This document shows positions 41,607 through 52,050 of a stretch of DNA of 64,000 nt, piece after piece (the first letter of the stretch is position 1; every line of letters starts with the position of its first letter). The notes under the pieces were generated by a model. It worked only from the letters and a program-made list of their open reading frames with translations, ran no database searches and had not been told where the DNA came from. This DNA is from Dehalococcoidia bacterium. GTDB taxonomy: Bacteria; Chloroflexota; Dehalococcoidia; UBA2979. The stretch covers positions 3,124 through 67,123 of the forward strand of contig JALOAL010000014.1 of NCBI GenBank assembly GCA_023228825.1, read 5' to 3'. A program made the translations under genes and the position numbers.

Positions 41607-42788
41607 CTAACCGGACTGCGGCGGATCGCCGGAGGGGAGTCCGTCGTTGACCTGGGGCCAGCCGTCCGCGCTCCAGGTGATGCGCTCCAGCAGGGCGGGA
41701 CGGACGTCGCGGAAGCGGTCGCCCTCCCAGGCGTGGTAGACGATGTAGTCGTCGCTCTTGAACGAGGCGATGGCGTTGTGGCCGGGGCCCTTCCACCGTC
41801 CGCTCCCGCGCAGGATCGGTTCGCCGCGCTTCTCGAACCCGGACACCGGCGAGGACGAGCGGGCGACGCCCACGGCGTAGTGCGGCGTGTCGTACGCGCC
41901 GCCGCTGTAGAACAGGTAGTAGTACCCGCCGCGCTTCACCACGGCAGGCGCCTCCACCAGCGCCCCCTCCCACGCGATGTCGTCTCGCACCACCTCGCGC
42001 CGAGGCCCTGCGAAGCCGAGGCCGTCCGGGCGAAGTTCCTGGACGCAGATGGGGCCCGCCGGGCTGGAGGGGCCGTCCATCTTCCAGTACAGGTACTGCC
42101 GCCCGTCGTCGTCTCGGAAGAACGTGGGGTCCAGGACGGCCACACGCTCAGAGAGCAGCGGACCGCCGATGTCGGCGTAGGGGCCCTCCGGAGCGGGCGC
42201 CGTGGCGGCGCCGATGCAGAGGCGTCCCGTACGGGTGGAGCGTGCCGTGAAGTAGGCGACGTACTGGCCGGCTACGCGGTGTAACTCCGGCGCCCAGAAA
42301 TGGTCGCGCGCCCAGGAGGGGCGGTTCTCCCTCGTAAAGATGTGGCGCCCGGTGTGCTCCCAGTGCACGAGATCAGTGGAGCGCCGGATGGGGAAGGCCG
42401 GGAGCACGTGGGTGGTGGAGACGAGGTAGTAGACGCCGTCCGCCTCCAGGATGGCGGGGTCCGGGCAGTTCTCGGCGACGATCGGGTTGGTCTGCGCCAT
42501 CACGAGTCCCTGCACGAGATCCTGCTCCGGCGCGGCCCCCTGGGGGTGACGAGGTGCGTCCGGCGGCGCCAGGTGCGGCCGCCGCGCCGAGGTGATGGGG
42601 GCGAGCGGGTCGGCCCCGAGGAGCCACGGGGCCGCCAGCGCCGGAGCGGCCGCGCCGCACAGGCGGAGGAAGGCCCTGCGGCCCAGCCTACGCCGCCCTG
42701 CCGGCGGCGCGCCTTGCACTCCTCGTCCTTGTCGCCCTGGTGACGCCTCGGACGGGTGTGTGTCCTCGTTGTTCCGCCGCCCCGCCAT
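41607..42788 (-). CDS. Glycoside hydrolase family 43-like protein, Tat-exported
   Basis: The 393-residue protein has a twin-arginine-like signal (RRAFLRLCGAAAPALAA) after a ~40-residue polar start, and a five-bladed beta-propeller catalytic domain. The GH43 acids are visible: the base Asp in NPIVAENCPDPAILEADG, the pKa-modulating Asp in VLDPTFFRDDDGRQYLYW and the acid Glu in EGALVEAPAVVKRGGYYYLFY. GH43 enzymes release arabinose or xylose from plant polysaccharides. No other polysaccharide gene is adjacent. The start is uncertain; ATG 42786-42788 is preferred over a start 40 codons upstream. Confidence 0.85.
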   Translation of the reverse strand: MAGRRNNEDTHPSEASPGRQGRGVQGAPPAGRRRLGRRAFLRLCGAAAPALAAPWLLGADPLAPITSARRPHLAPPDAPRHPQGAAPEQDLVQGLVMAQTNPIVAENCPDPAILEADGVYYLVSTTHVLPAFPIRRSTDLVHWEHTGRHIFTRENRPSWARDHFWAPELHRVAGQYVAYFTARSTRTGRLCIGAATAPAPEGPYADIGGPLLSERVAVLDPTFFRDDDGRQYLYWKMDGPSSPAGPICVQELRPDGLGFAGPRREVVRDDIAWEGALVEAPAVVKRGGYYYLFYSGGAYDTPHYAVGVARSSSPVSGFEKRGEPILRGSGRWKGPGHNAIASFKSDDYIVYHAWEGDRFRDVRPALLERITWSADGWPQVNDGLPSGDPPQSG

Positions 42789-43275
42789 CCGTGCCGCTCC
42801 CACCTCGTGCGCACCGCGCCGGGTGCCCTCTGTCCGTGCTTCGGAGTTCGTGCCGGCGGGAGCGAACCAACGCCCGGAGGGCATGCGGATCCGACCTCGT
42901 AGCGACATAACGTCGCCGAGCGTGTCGAGCCTCGGGGCGTCGCCTCAGGCCTGGCAGGGGTCGGAAGGGACGATCGCGTCAGCATGGCCATCGTGGCGAA
43001 GCGCGAAAAAAACGTCAACGGAAATGGCCGAGGTATTACAAAATCGTAACGCAGGTCGAGTGAGAGAGAGGGCCGAGACGCTCGTACAGGGCGCTCAAGT
43101 CACCGAGGCGGTGCTCCAGGTTGATGTTGGTGCGTTCCGACTCCGCGCGCGTTCCACGTTGTCGGGGGTACTCCTCCTCAGTGAGCGCGGTGTGGTGTGG
43201 TGCGGCGCGTGCTCGCGTACGGCAGTCGCTCAGCGGTACGGTGGTGCGAGTGGGGTCCGTGGGAATGAGAGACGC
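42789..43275. other. 487-base divergent intergenic region
   Basis: No firm gene is seen. An AT-rich patch at about 43005-43050 holds an A7 run and the inverted repeat TTAC-AAAATC-GTAA near 43037-43050, the most promoter- or operator-like sequence here. From about 43070 to 43170 the minus strand has a short coding-like open stretch (SERTNINLEHRLGDLSALY) without a convincing start; it may be a gene remnant. The rest is not interpretable. Confidence 0.5.
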
Positions 43276-44079
43276 ATGTCCATACCAACGCGGCCAACGC
43301 GCAACGCCCTGAGGGCGGCCGCCGCACCGAGGGCGCATCAGCCGGGGCGTCCGCGCTGGTTTGCGCCGGCTCTCGCAGCGCTTGCCGCCCTCGCAATGGT
43401 GGCGGCCGCCGCCGTCATGCCGGGCGTGGCCGGCGCCCAGGCGCCCGATGCGCCGTTCAGCGGCGACCTGCCCTCGCGAGGCGGGGTCGCCCTCCTGACC
43501 GCCACGCAGGACGTGACGCCGGACGCGCTGGACGTCAGCCTCGGTGAGGCGGGCTGCCCGGTGATCAGCATCTCCATCACGGAGGAAGGCCGGTGGTGGG
43601 TGCATATCCCCAACGCGCCAGACTTCGTGAACGCCCTCTTCCCCGCGCAGGTGGACAGCGGGGCCGGCTTCCTGGCGCTCTGCGCGACGCCGGCCGCGCC
43701 GGGTGACGGTGAGCAGACGGCGGAGGACGCCGTGGCCGTGGTGGAGGCGTACTTCGCGCTGCTGGACGCCGGTGAGTACGCGGACGCGTACGATCTGTGG
43801 CGTCACGCCCCGGACGGCCAGACCGTGCAGGAGTTCACCGACGGCTACGTGGACACGGCCTCCGTGGCCGTGGATGTGGGCGAGCCCGGCCGCATCGACC
43901 CCGGAGCGGGCCAGCGCTACATCCCTGTCCCCGTGGTGGTCACCGCCACGCTGGACGACGGCACACTCCAGGTCTTCGAGGGTGAGATCGTCCTGCACCA
44001 CACGGCGGACATCCCTGGCGCCACGGACGAGCAACGCGCCTGGCGCCTCTACTCGGCCGACCTGGTGCAGACCAACTAG
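43276..44079 (+). CDS. Exported protein with NTF2/SnoaL-like C-terminal half
   Basis: The 267-residue protein has a basic start, a signal peptide (APALAALAALAMVAAAAVMP then VAGAQA), an N-terminal ~95-residue domain with two cysteines (GEAGCPVISI and LALCATP) that may form a disulphide, and a C-terminal ~115-residue domain beginning EDAVAVVEAYFALLDAGEYADAYDLW, typical of NTF2-like folds. No catalytic residues are evident. The ATG at 43276 follows GAGAGACGC. It is convergent with putA, and the shared terminator lies between them. Confidence 0.7.
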   Translation: MSIPTRPTRNALRAAAAPRAHQPGRPRWFAPALAALAALAMVAAAAVMPGVAGAQAPDAPFSGDLPSRGGVALLTATQDVTPDALDVSLGEAGCPVISISITEEGRWWVHIPNAPDFVNALFPAQVDSGAGFLALCATPAAPGDGEQTAEDAVAVVEAYFALLDAGEYADAYDLWRHAPDGQTVQEFTDGYVDTASVAVDVGEPGRIDPGAGQRYIPVPVVVTATLDDGTLQVFEGEIVLHHTADIPGATDEQRAWRLYSADLVQTN

Positions 44080-44109
44080 CACCCAACCAGTCGCCTGGAC
44101 GGAAGTAGT

Positions 44110-44133
44110 GAGGCCCGCCACCTGGCGGGCCTC
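44110..44133. terminator. Bidirectional hairpin terminator between the secreted protein and putA
   Basis: GAGGCCCGCCA at 44110-44120 and TGGCGGGCCTC at 44123-44133 are perfectly complementary (effective loop CACCTG). It lies in the 67-base convergent gap. Confidence 0.7.
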
Positions 44134-44146
44134 TCCCGTGCCCGCG

Positions 44147-47100
44147 TTACGGCGCGCGCATGACCGCCAGGCCGAGGTCGGCGCCGTGGCGGAGGGTACG
44201 GATGGCGGTGACGCGCGGCCATGCGAAGCGGCGCAGGAAGCCCGGCTCCCCCGGCTGCGGTCCGTCGATGGGCGAGAGCATGGCCTTCAGGCTGCGCTGC
44301 CCGGGCACGGTTGGGCCGAGGGCCTGCGCGAGTGAGCGGAGCGGGCCGCCGTCGCACGCGGCGAACTCGATGTCCGCGCCACCGGCGAGGTGGACGAACC
44401 GGGCGGAGTCGCCCTCGGTGATCGCGAGGGCGGAGCGGGGGACGCCGGCTGCATGCAGCGCGTCCACGGTCTCCGCGAGGGCGGGCGAGTCCACGACGGT
44501 GACGGCGTTGCCGGCGAGCACGGCGGCGGCGAGCCACCAAGCGGCGTCCGCCCTCGTGGCCCGCAGTACTCCCCGTCCGAGGGCGAGGTCGTAGCGCATG
44601 CGCGTGTCCTGGCCGGCGGCCTGCGTCGTCTCTGCCGCCTCGCCGAGTTCGCGCCGGGCAGCGTCCGCGGCCGCCAGCAGCGACTCCGCGAGCGCCGGGG
44701 GCACCCGTGCTGCGGCGCTGCGCACCGCCTCGATGCGTGCGTGCAGCGGTACATCCCACGGCTCCACGGCTTCGAGGCGGGCCGGCGGGTGGGGTGGCGG
44801 CGCGGGGGAGACGTCCTCGTCCACGGGCGGCGCGTCCGTTCGGCGGACGAAGGCCCAGAGGTAGTCCCGGTGCCCCACCTTGGGGCCGGTGCCGGAGAAG
44901 TGCATGCCGCCGAACGGTTCGATGCCCGGCCGCGCCGCCGTGGTGGTGCGGTTCACGTACAGATGCCCCGCCTCGATGCATCGGGCGGCCTCCTCAATGC
45001 GGGAGGGGCTGCGGGAGAAGAGGCCGGCGGTCAGGCCGTACCCGGTGCCGTTGGCGACGCGGTAGGCGTCGGCCGCGTCGTCGAAGGGGATGAGGGCGAG
45101 GATGGGGCCGAACAACTCCTCCGTGGCCGTCTGTGCCGTGAGCGCCGCTGCCGACTCGATCTCCACGATCAGCGGGCCGTGCAGCAGCGTGCCGGGGACG
45201 GGGCCGAAGGCGTCGAGGAGCACCCGGCCCTCCTCACGCGCTCGGTCGGCGGCCTCCGCCAGGCGGTGCGCGGCCTCGGGCGCGATCACGGGGTTGATGG
45301 CCGTGCGGGAGTCCTCGGCCGGGCCCACGCGCCACGAACGCGCGGCCTCCACCAGGCGGTCGCGGAAGTGCGGGTACACGGAGCGCTGCACGAGGACGCG
45401 CGAGACGGCGGAGCACTTCTGGTTCGCGTGTTCGAAGGCGGAACGCAGGACGCCGTCCACCGCTTCGTCAATGTCGGCGTCGCCGAAGACCAGGGCGGGG
45501 TTCTTGCCGCCCATCTCCGCCACGAGCGCCCGCGGCCGCCCGTCCGGGCTCGGGGTCTGGGCGACGGCCTCGTGCATCCACGTGCCCACGCCGCGCGAGC
45601 CGGTGAAGGAGACCATGCCCACGCGCGCGTCCTCCACCAGCACGCTGCCGGCGGATGAGCCCTTGCCGGGCACGCACTGCATCACGTCCCGGGGCACGCC
45701 GGCCTGGTGGAGGACGTCCGCCAGGCGGAGGGCGATCAGCGGCGTGTGCTCCGCTGGCTTCAGCACCACGCTGTTGCCGCAGACCAGCGCGGCCGCGGCC
45801 ATGCCCGTGGGTATGGCGAGGGAAAAGTTCCACGGCGGGATCACGGCGACCACGCCGTGCGGGGCGATCACCTCGTGGTGCTCGGCCCAGAGCGACTCCG
45901 CCGCCTGTGCGTAGAGGCGCAGGAAGTCCACCGCCTCCTCCACCTCCGCCCACGCGCCGGCGCGGTCGCGACCGCCCTCGCGCACGACGGCGGCGGCGAT
46001 GCGGTGGCCGTCCGCGTGCAGCAGGTCCGCCGCCCGCCGCAGTGCCGCGGCACGCTCGCCGACGGCGAGCGCGCCCCACGCTCGCTGCGCCGCCTGCGCC
46101 CGGTCCACGGCGATGCGCATGCCCTGCGGGCTGGCGTGCTGCACCTCGCCCAGGGGTGGGCCGTCCGGGTGCGAGGGGGCCATGACGGTCACCCACGTGT
46201 CGCCGGGGATCTCCTCGGGGAGGGGGTGGCGCACCGGAGGTTCGGCCTGTGCGGCGGCGAGGGCGGCCTGGAAGTCCGCGCGGAAGGTGCTGTCGAACCA
46301 TCGTGCGGCGGGTGCACGCTCGAAGGGCGTGCCGTCCGGGGGGACTTCCACCGGGTCGGGCGTCTGGGCGGGCGGGGCGAGGGCTGCCTCCAGGTCCTCG
46401 CCGGTGCGGGCGCTGGTGAGGAAGCCGGACTGGGAGGAGTTCTCCAGGATGCGTCTCACCAGGTACGCCATGCCCGGGATGAGGTCCCCCACCGGCACGT
46501 ACTCGCGCGCGGACCATCCGCGCTCGGCCAGGGCGTCGCTCAGCGCGTCCAGCGTGCGGTGCAGCGTCTGGTGCTCCACCGCGCCGGGGGCGAGCCCCCT
46601 GGACTCCGCGAGCGCCTCGGCCAGTGCGTGCGCGCGCGGGTTGTGGCTGGCGACCGCGGGATGGACGAGGCCGGCGGCGTCCACGAGGCGGACCAGGAGC
46701 GACTCATACATGCGGTCGGTGCCGGCCTTCTCCTGGAAGACGGGCGGCGCCCAGCGGTTGGCGGCGGCGTGGATGGTCTCGTAGTCCCAGTAGGCGCCTT
46801 TCACCAGGCGCACCTGGAAGGGGACGCCGCGCGCGCGGGCGGCCTCGACCACCTCGTCCAGGTGGGTGTCGGCGTCGCGGAGGTAGCCCTGCACCACGAT
46901 GCCGGCGCCGTCCCACGTGGCGAGGGGGCCGCGAGCGGCCTCTGTGCGCTCGGCGCCCTGCGTACCATCGGGCGTGCCATCGGGCGCGAAGACGCGCCGG
47001 AATGCGCCCCACACCACGTCGCGCACCTCGTACTGCTCGGCGTCCACGCAGACGCCCACGCCCGCCTCCCTTGCCGCCAGCGCAATGCGCGTGAGGCGCG

Positions 47101-47743
47101 GCTCCACGCGCTCGATGGAGCCAAGGACGTCCAGGGGTGTGAAGCGGTGGGTGAGCGAGGAGAGTTTCAGCGACAGTTGCAACGCCGGTAGCCCTCCGGG
47201 CGTGACCTCGTGCGCGAGCGGGTGGCCCGCGAGGTCGGAGATCAACCGCAGGTACCGGTCGACATAGGCTTCGGCCTCCGCCTCGCTCAGCACCGCCTCG
47301 CCGAGCAGGTCGAAGGAGGGGTAGCGGCCGCGCTCCACCAGGTCGCTCGCCAGGCGGAGCGTTGCGCGCTCGTCCGGGCTGACGATGAAGCGCGAGGCGA
47401 AGAAGGTGACGGAGCGGCGCACGGCCTGCTGCACCGCCAGCGACGGCACCTTCTGGTCGCGGCCCAGGCGCAACATCCAGCGCAACGCGCGGGGGACGCC
47501 GTCCAGGTCGCCGCGGAAGTACTCACCCAGCAGGCGGTGCAGTTCTTCGGCATCGCCGGAGGCCTCGACCGCCGCGAACACGTCGACGAAGCGCAGCATG
47601 CGCGTGCGGAACGCGTCGTCCTTCAGGGCGTCGGTCAGTAGCCAGTCCTGCAGGCGCCCTGCCGCGCGAGGCCGGTGCCCCTCGATGTGGTCGAGGAGGT
47701 CCCGACCGATCGCACGCGTGCGGGCTTCGATGCTGGCGTCCAC
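44147..47743 (-). CDS. putA: Bifunctional proline dehydrogenase/P5C dehydrogenase PutA
   Basis: PutA oxidises proline to P5C with FAD and then to glutamate with NAD+. The 1198 residues contain a PRODH barrel (about 30-420) with RLVKGAYWDYE and YVPVGDLIPGMAYLVRR, and a P5CDH domain (about 460-940) with LVAEMGGKNPAL (Glu near 739) and NQKCSAVSRVLV (catalytic Cys near 776). The remaining ~230 residues match the ALDH-like C-terminal lid domain of type B PutA. No RHH DNA-binding domain is present, so it should not self-regulate. GTG 47743 follows GGAGGTAGCC. A TetR gene lies 104 bases upstream on the same strand. Confidence 0.93.
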   Translation of the reverse strand: MDASIEARTRAIGRDLLDHIEGHRPRAAGRLQDWLLTDALKDDAFRTRMLRFVDVFAAVEASGDAEELHRLLGEYFRGDLDGVPRALRWMLRLGRDQKVPSLAVQQAVRRSVTFFASRFIVSPDERATLRLASDLVERGRYPSFDLLGEAVLSEAEAEAYVDRYLRLISDLAGHPLAHEVTPGGLPALQLSLKLSSLTHRFTPLDVLGSIERVEPRLTRIALAAREAGVGVCVDAEQYEVRDVVWGAFRRVFAPDGTPDGTQGAERTEAARGPLATWDGAGIVVQGYLRDADTHLDEVVEAARARGVPFQVRLVKGAYWDYETIHAAANRWAPPVFQEKAGTDRMYESLLVRLVDAAGLVHPAVASHNPRAHALAEALAESRGLAPGAVEHQTLHRTLDALSDALAERGWSAREYVPVGDLIPGMAYLVRRILENSSQSGFLTSARTGEDLEAALAPPAQTPDPVEVPPDGTPFERAPAARWFDSTFRADFQAALAAAQAEPPVRHPLPEEIPGDTWVTVMAPSHPDGPPLGEVQHASPQGMRIAVDRAQAAQRAWGALAVGERAAALRRAADLLHADGHRIAAAVVREGGRDRAGAWAEVEEAVDFLRLYAQAAESLWAEHHEVIAPHGVVAVIPPWNFSLAIPTGMAAAALVCGNSVVLKPAEHTPLIALRLADVLHQAGVPRDVMQCVPGKGSSAGSVLVEDARVGMVSFTGSRGVGTWMHEAVAQTPSPDGRPRALVAEMGGKNPALVFGDADIDEAVDGVLRSAFEHANQKCSAVSRVLVQRSVYPHFRDRLVEAARSWRVGPAEDSRTAINPVIAPEAAHRLAEAADRAREEGRVLLDAFGPVPGTLLHGPLIVEIESAAALTAQTATEELFGPILALIPFDDAADAYRVANGTGYGLTAGLFSRSPSRIEEAARCIEAGHLYVNRTTTAARPGIEPFGGMHFSGTGPKVGHRDYLWAFVRRTDAPPVDEDVSPAPPPHPPARLEAVEPWDVPLHARIEAVRSAAARVPPALAESLLAAADAARRELGEAAETTQAAGQDTRMRYDLALGRGVLRATRADAAWWLAAAVLAGNAVTVVDSPALAETVDALHAAGVPRSALAITEGDSARFVHLAGGADIEFAACDGGPLRSLAQALGPTVPGQRSLKAMLSPIDGPQPGEPGFLRRFAWPRVTAIRTLRHGADLGLAVMRAP

Positions 47744-47847
47744 GGCTACCTCCACCCCCACGACTCCACCTCCCACGATACGCAGGACGGGACGCCTTCG
47801 CCGTGACGGAAGCATCACCGACGGGCGGTGGAGGGAGGGGCGCGGGG

Positions 47848-48402
47848 CTACGGGGCCGCTGGCCGCGCGCCCGCCACCAGCCGGAGGATCGTGCTCATCG
47901 AACGCTCGAGCGTGTCCGACTCCGCCGCGAAGCACGAGGCCTCTGTCACCGCGCCGAAGACGAGACGCGCGTGCGTCATGTCCAGCGCCACGCCCAGTCC
48001 GCGCAGTTCCTGCTCCAGCCGTCCGAGCGTGATCTCGCGTCGCAGTTCGCGGGCGCGGGTGCGGCCCAGCGCGACGGTGACGTCGAGCAAGGCGATGCGC
48101 CGCACGCCCGGGGCGAGCAGCCCGGCGCTGTAGGCGGCCAGCGCCGCCTCCAGGCGGTTGCCCTCGGCGCGGCGGTACGCCTCGACCGCAGCATCGCAGA
48201 GACGGCGCTCCGTGCGGACGTAGACCGCCTCGAACAGTGCGCGTTTACTCCGGAAGTGGTGGTAGAGGGCGCCGCGGGAGACCCCCGCTGTCGCGGCGAC
48301 GGACTCCAGCGCCGCCTCGCCAAAACCGAGGCGTCCGAACTCCTCCTCGGCGGCGTGCAGGATGGCCGCGCACGTCGTGGCTCGGCGGTCTTGCTGACGC
48401 AC
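47848..48402 (-). CDS. TetR-family transcriptional regulator
   Basis: The 184-residue protein has the TetR N-terminal HTH (ILHAAEEEFGRLGFGEAALESVAATAGVSRGALYHHF, split at its turn) and an all-helical ligand-binding C-terminal half of the TetR_C_33-like type. It probably controls putA, which it precedes on the same strand, and possibly the divergent XRE gene; the ligand is unknown. GTG 48400-48402 is chosen because GAGGGAGG precedes it; the frame before this encodes an unlikely Cys/Arg-rich segment. Confidence 0.88.
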   Translation of the reverse strand: MRQQDRRATTCAAILHAAEEEFGRLGFGEAALESVAATAGVSRGALYHHFRSKRALFEAVYVRTERRLCDAAVEAYRRAEGNRLEAALAAYSAGLLAPGVRRIALLDVTVALGRTRARELRREITLGRLEQELRGLGVALDMTHARLVFGAVTEASCFAAESDTLERSMSTILRLVAGARPAAP

Positions 48403-48569
48403 GGGGCCTCCCTCGCTTGCCGCCGTGCTCCGTCGTGTACAACGGGTGGCGTGGAACCTATAGTGGCACACACAATGTTATGCGTAGGGATTGTAATCAT
48501 GACGCAGCCGCCCGTGGGCCACGGCCGAAGGGCCAGGCGTGCCGGGCTTCAGCGCGGGAGGAGGCGGGG

Positions 48570-48809
48570 ATGACGCTCCAGGTCTGGCGGGTGCGCGAGT
48601 CGCTCCCGAGCGAGGTCGGCGGACGCATCCGGCGCGCGCGACTGGCCCAGGGGCTGACGCAGGCGGTGCTGGCGCGTCGCATCGGCATCACGCAGGCGGC
48701 GCTCTCCAACTACGAGGTGGGGAAGCGGGACGTGCCGCTCTCCACGTTCACCGCGCTGGCGTTCGCCCTGGACCTGACCGCCTCCGACCTGCTGCCGCCC
48801 GTGGCCTAA
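48570..48809 (+). CDS. Small XRE-family helix-turn-helix regulator
   Basis: The 79-residue protein is essentially one lambda-repressor-like domain: GGRIRRARLAQGLTQAVLARRI, GITQAALSNYEVGKRDVPLS and LTASDLLPPV. The ATG at 48570 follows GGGAGGAGGCGGGG, an excellent ribosome site. With no ligand domain, it may act as a dimeric repressor of a nearby promoter such as gdhA, 296 bases downstream, or of tetR. That target is inferred from position only. Confidence 0.88.
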   Translation: MTLQVWRVRESLPSEVGGRIRRARLAQGLTQAVLARRIGITQAALSNYEVGKRDVPLSTFTALAFALDLTASDLLPPVA

Positions 48810-48899
48810 CCTCGGCCCGCCTCGGTGCTTCGGAGGCCGGCGCGAGGCGTCCCGGCGTGAGCCGAGGGGGTACGAGGCAGCGCGATCGGGCGGAATCCG

Positions 48900-50452
<1,553 letters not shown>

Positions 50453-50486
50453 CCCCACGCGTCCGGAGGACGCACGGCTCCCCACG

Positions 50487-50507
50487 GATATGACGTCATG
50501 ACATATC
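50487..50507. promoter_or_regulatory. Compound palindrome between gdhA and the lipoprotein gene
   Basis: GATATG (50487-50492) and CATATC (50502-50507) are inverted around ACGTCATGA, which itself contains nested TGACGTCA and GTCATGAC palindromes. It lies 71 bases upstream of the lipoprotein start and 35 bases after the gdhA stop. This looks like a binding site for a dimeric regulator. Confidence 0.5.
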
Positions 50508-50577
50508 ACGTGGGTGTTGATACATTCGCACGGCAACCGCACAGGGGCCTCTTCACGAGGCGCTCCGAGGAGACCGG

Positions 50578-51234
50578 GTGCCGGCCGTCGTCGCATCGCG
50601 CCGCCTCTTTGTCCTCGCCCTGGGCGCCTCGCTCGCGCTGGCCGTGCTGGCGTGCGGGTTCGAGGACACCCCGGACGAGCCCACCGCCGCGCCAGGCCTT
50701 GAGTCCTTCCGCTATCGCCTGACGGTGTCGCTCGAAGAGAGCGACCGTCCGTATCGCGTGGTGCAGCAGGGCGAGGTGGTGCTACCGGACCGCGAGCACG
50801 CCACGCTCGATATCGCGATCGGGCCGTGGCGGCACCAGGGCGAACGCCTCGCCATTGGCGACCGGGAGTGGCTGCGTGGCGACCTGCCGTGGTTCGACCT
50901 TGCCGCCTCGCCGTTGTCGTACCTCGGCGCGGAGGGTGGCGGCTTCTCCCTGGACGCGCTGGACGGACTGCCGGCCATCGAGGAAACGGTCGACGGTGTG
51001 GCCACCCGCCGCTATGAACTCGACGCGGCCGCCCTGCAGGCGCTGGTGGGCGGGGACGCCTCGCTCGTCGTCAGCCGCGAGGGCGCCCTGAGCGCCCGCG
51101 TGTGGGTGGACCCCGGTCGGGGTGCGCCCGTGGCGGTGGAACTGCGGGGCGCGAGCGACGAGGGCCACGCGCTCCGCTTGCGGCTGGAGGTCTACGACGT
51201 CAACGACCCGGGCATCAGCATCGAGGAGCCCTGA
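50578..51234 (+). CDS. Lipoprotein, LppX/LprAFG-like
   Basis: The 218-residue protein has a lipoprotein signal with lipobox LAVLAC (Cys near residue 26) and a beta-rich mature domain with LESFRYRLTVSLE, WLRGDLPWFDLAA and TRRYELDAAALQALVGG, the latter typical of the LppX/LprG half-barrel fold that carries hydrophobic molecules such as lipids. Similarity is moderate. The GTG start overlaps no other gene. The next gene starts one base after its TGA, so the two are co-transcribed. Confidence 0.7.
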   Translation: MPAVVASRRLFVLALGASLALAVLACGFEDTPDEPTAAPGLESFRYRLTVSLEESDRPYRVVQQGEVVLPDREHATLDIAIGPWRHQGERLAIGDREWLRGDLPWFDLAASPLSYLGAEGGGFSLDALDGLPAIEETVDGVATRRYELDAAALQALVGGDASLVVSREGALSARVWVDPGRGAPVAVELRGASDEGHALRLRLEVYDVNDPGISIEEP

Positions 51235-51235
51235 C

Positions 51236-51877
51236 GTGAGGAACCGCCCGCTACGCGCTGTAGCCAGCCGCGCCAGCCGCACCGGCCGCGGCAGTCGCGT
51301 CGGTAGCCCTCGGTTGGTGCTGCTCGTGGCGCTCGTGGCCACCTCGGTGCTGGCGTACGACGCGGGTGGCGCCACGCCTGCCGGGGCGCAAACGCCCGAG
51401 TCCACGCCGCCGGCGGGGACGCGCTGCGCCGTGGCGCCGGACACGGTCATTCCCTGCGACGATCCCGGCATCACCGACGCCCACGCACCGAACTGCCCGG
51501 TGCGCCACTACCACGGCGTGCTCGCCGGTGTGGCCGACCCGGAGCCGCGAGGCTGCGGCCACGGCGAGGTGGTGAGCCTGGCGCCGGAGGAGGAGCCCTG
51601 GTTCTGGGAGCGCATCAACTGGAGCGCGTTTTTCGACTGGTTCGACGTGGGCGTGCAGGGCGCCACCACCGGACAGTCGCCCAAGTCCATCTATGACTCC
51701 GTCACCATCGTGGAGGACGCCGCCCCCTCGATCGCCGAGAGCGTGGAGACCGCAGAGGAATACTTCGAGGTCTACCCGGACGCCCCGGACCGCGCCCGAT
51801 ACACCCTGAGCCGCGAGGATCCAGAGGGCGAGGGCAAGAGTTGGCTCTACCGCTGGTTCTGGGGCCTCTTCGAGTAA
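51236..51877 (+). CDS. Unknown exported protein
   Basis: The 213-residue protein begins with an Arg-rich segment and a signal-like helix (RLVLLVALVATSVLAYDAGG), followed by a Thr/Pro region, a Cys/His-rich stretch (PNCPVRHYHGVLAGVADPEP and RGCGHGE) that could bind a metal, and a Trp-rich C-terminal part (WFWERINWSAFFDWFDVG and SWLYRWFWGLFE). No family is recognised. GTG 51236 lies one base after the preceding stop, indicating coupling with the lipoprotein gene. Confidence 0.6.
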   Translation: MRNRPLRAVASRASRTGRGSRVGSPRLVLLVALVATSVLAYDAGGATPAGAQTPESTPPAGTRCAVAPDTVIPCDDPGITDAHAPNCPVRHYHGVLAGVADPEPRGCGHGEVVSLAPEEEPWFWERINWSAFFDWFDVGVQGATTGQSPKSIYDSVTIVEDAAPSIAESVETAEEYFEVYPDAPDRARYTLSREDPEGEGKSWLYRWFWGLFE

Positions 51878-51968
51878 CCCGTCGCCCGTCGCCATCCCTC
51901 GTACCGAGGCTGCCGGCGACCCGCTTGGCTTGCACGCCAGGGGCGATGATACAGACGTAACGGCCGAT

Positions 51969-52001
51969 GAATGGGGCCGTTACCAGATTCGAATGGGGCC
52001 G
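51969..52001. repeat. Direct repeat upstream of the first acyl-CoA dehydrogenase
   Basis: GAATGGGGCCG... more precisely GAATGGGGCCG occurs at 51969-51979 and 51991-52001, starting 22 bases apart, about two helical turns. It lies 50-80 bases before the gene start and may be a regulator site. Confidence 0.45.
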
Positions 52002-52050
52002 GAGGCGTCCACGCACTAGCCTGCTACGAGTACCCCGAAGGAGTCTGCGT

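Noticed and set aside
47744..47935. Upstream extension of PutA by about 64 codons
   Set aside because: The extension is Gly/Arg/Pro-rich and overlaps the TetR gene end. GTG 47743 has a GGAGG site and matches the family start.
48403..48569. TetR operator in the tetR-xre gap
   Set aside because: Only weak, imperfect repeats (CCTATAG...GCGTAGG) were seen, too poor to call a site.
51981..52000. tRNA-like AGATTCGAAT near the acyl-CoA dehydrogenase
   Set aside because: No cloverleaf can be formed. The sequence is part of the direct repeat in the promoter region.
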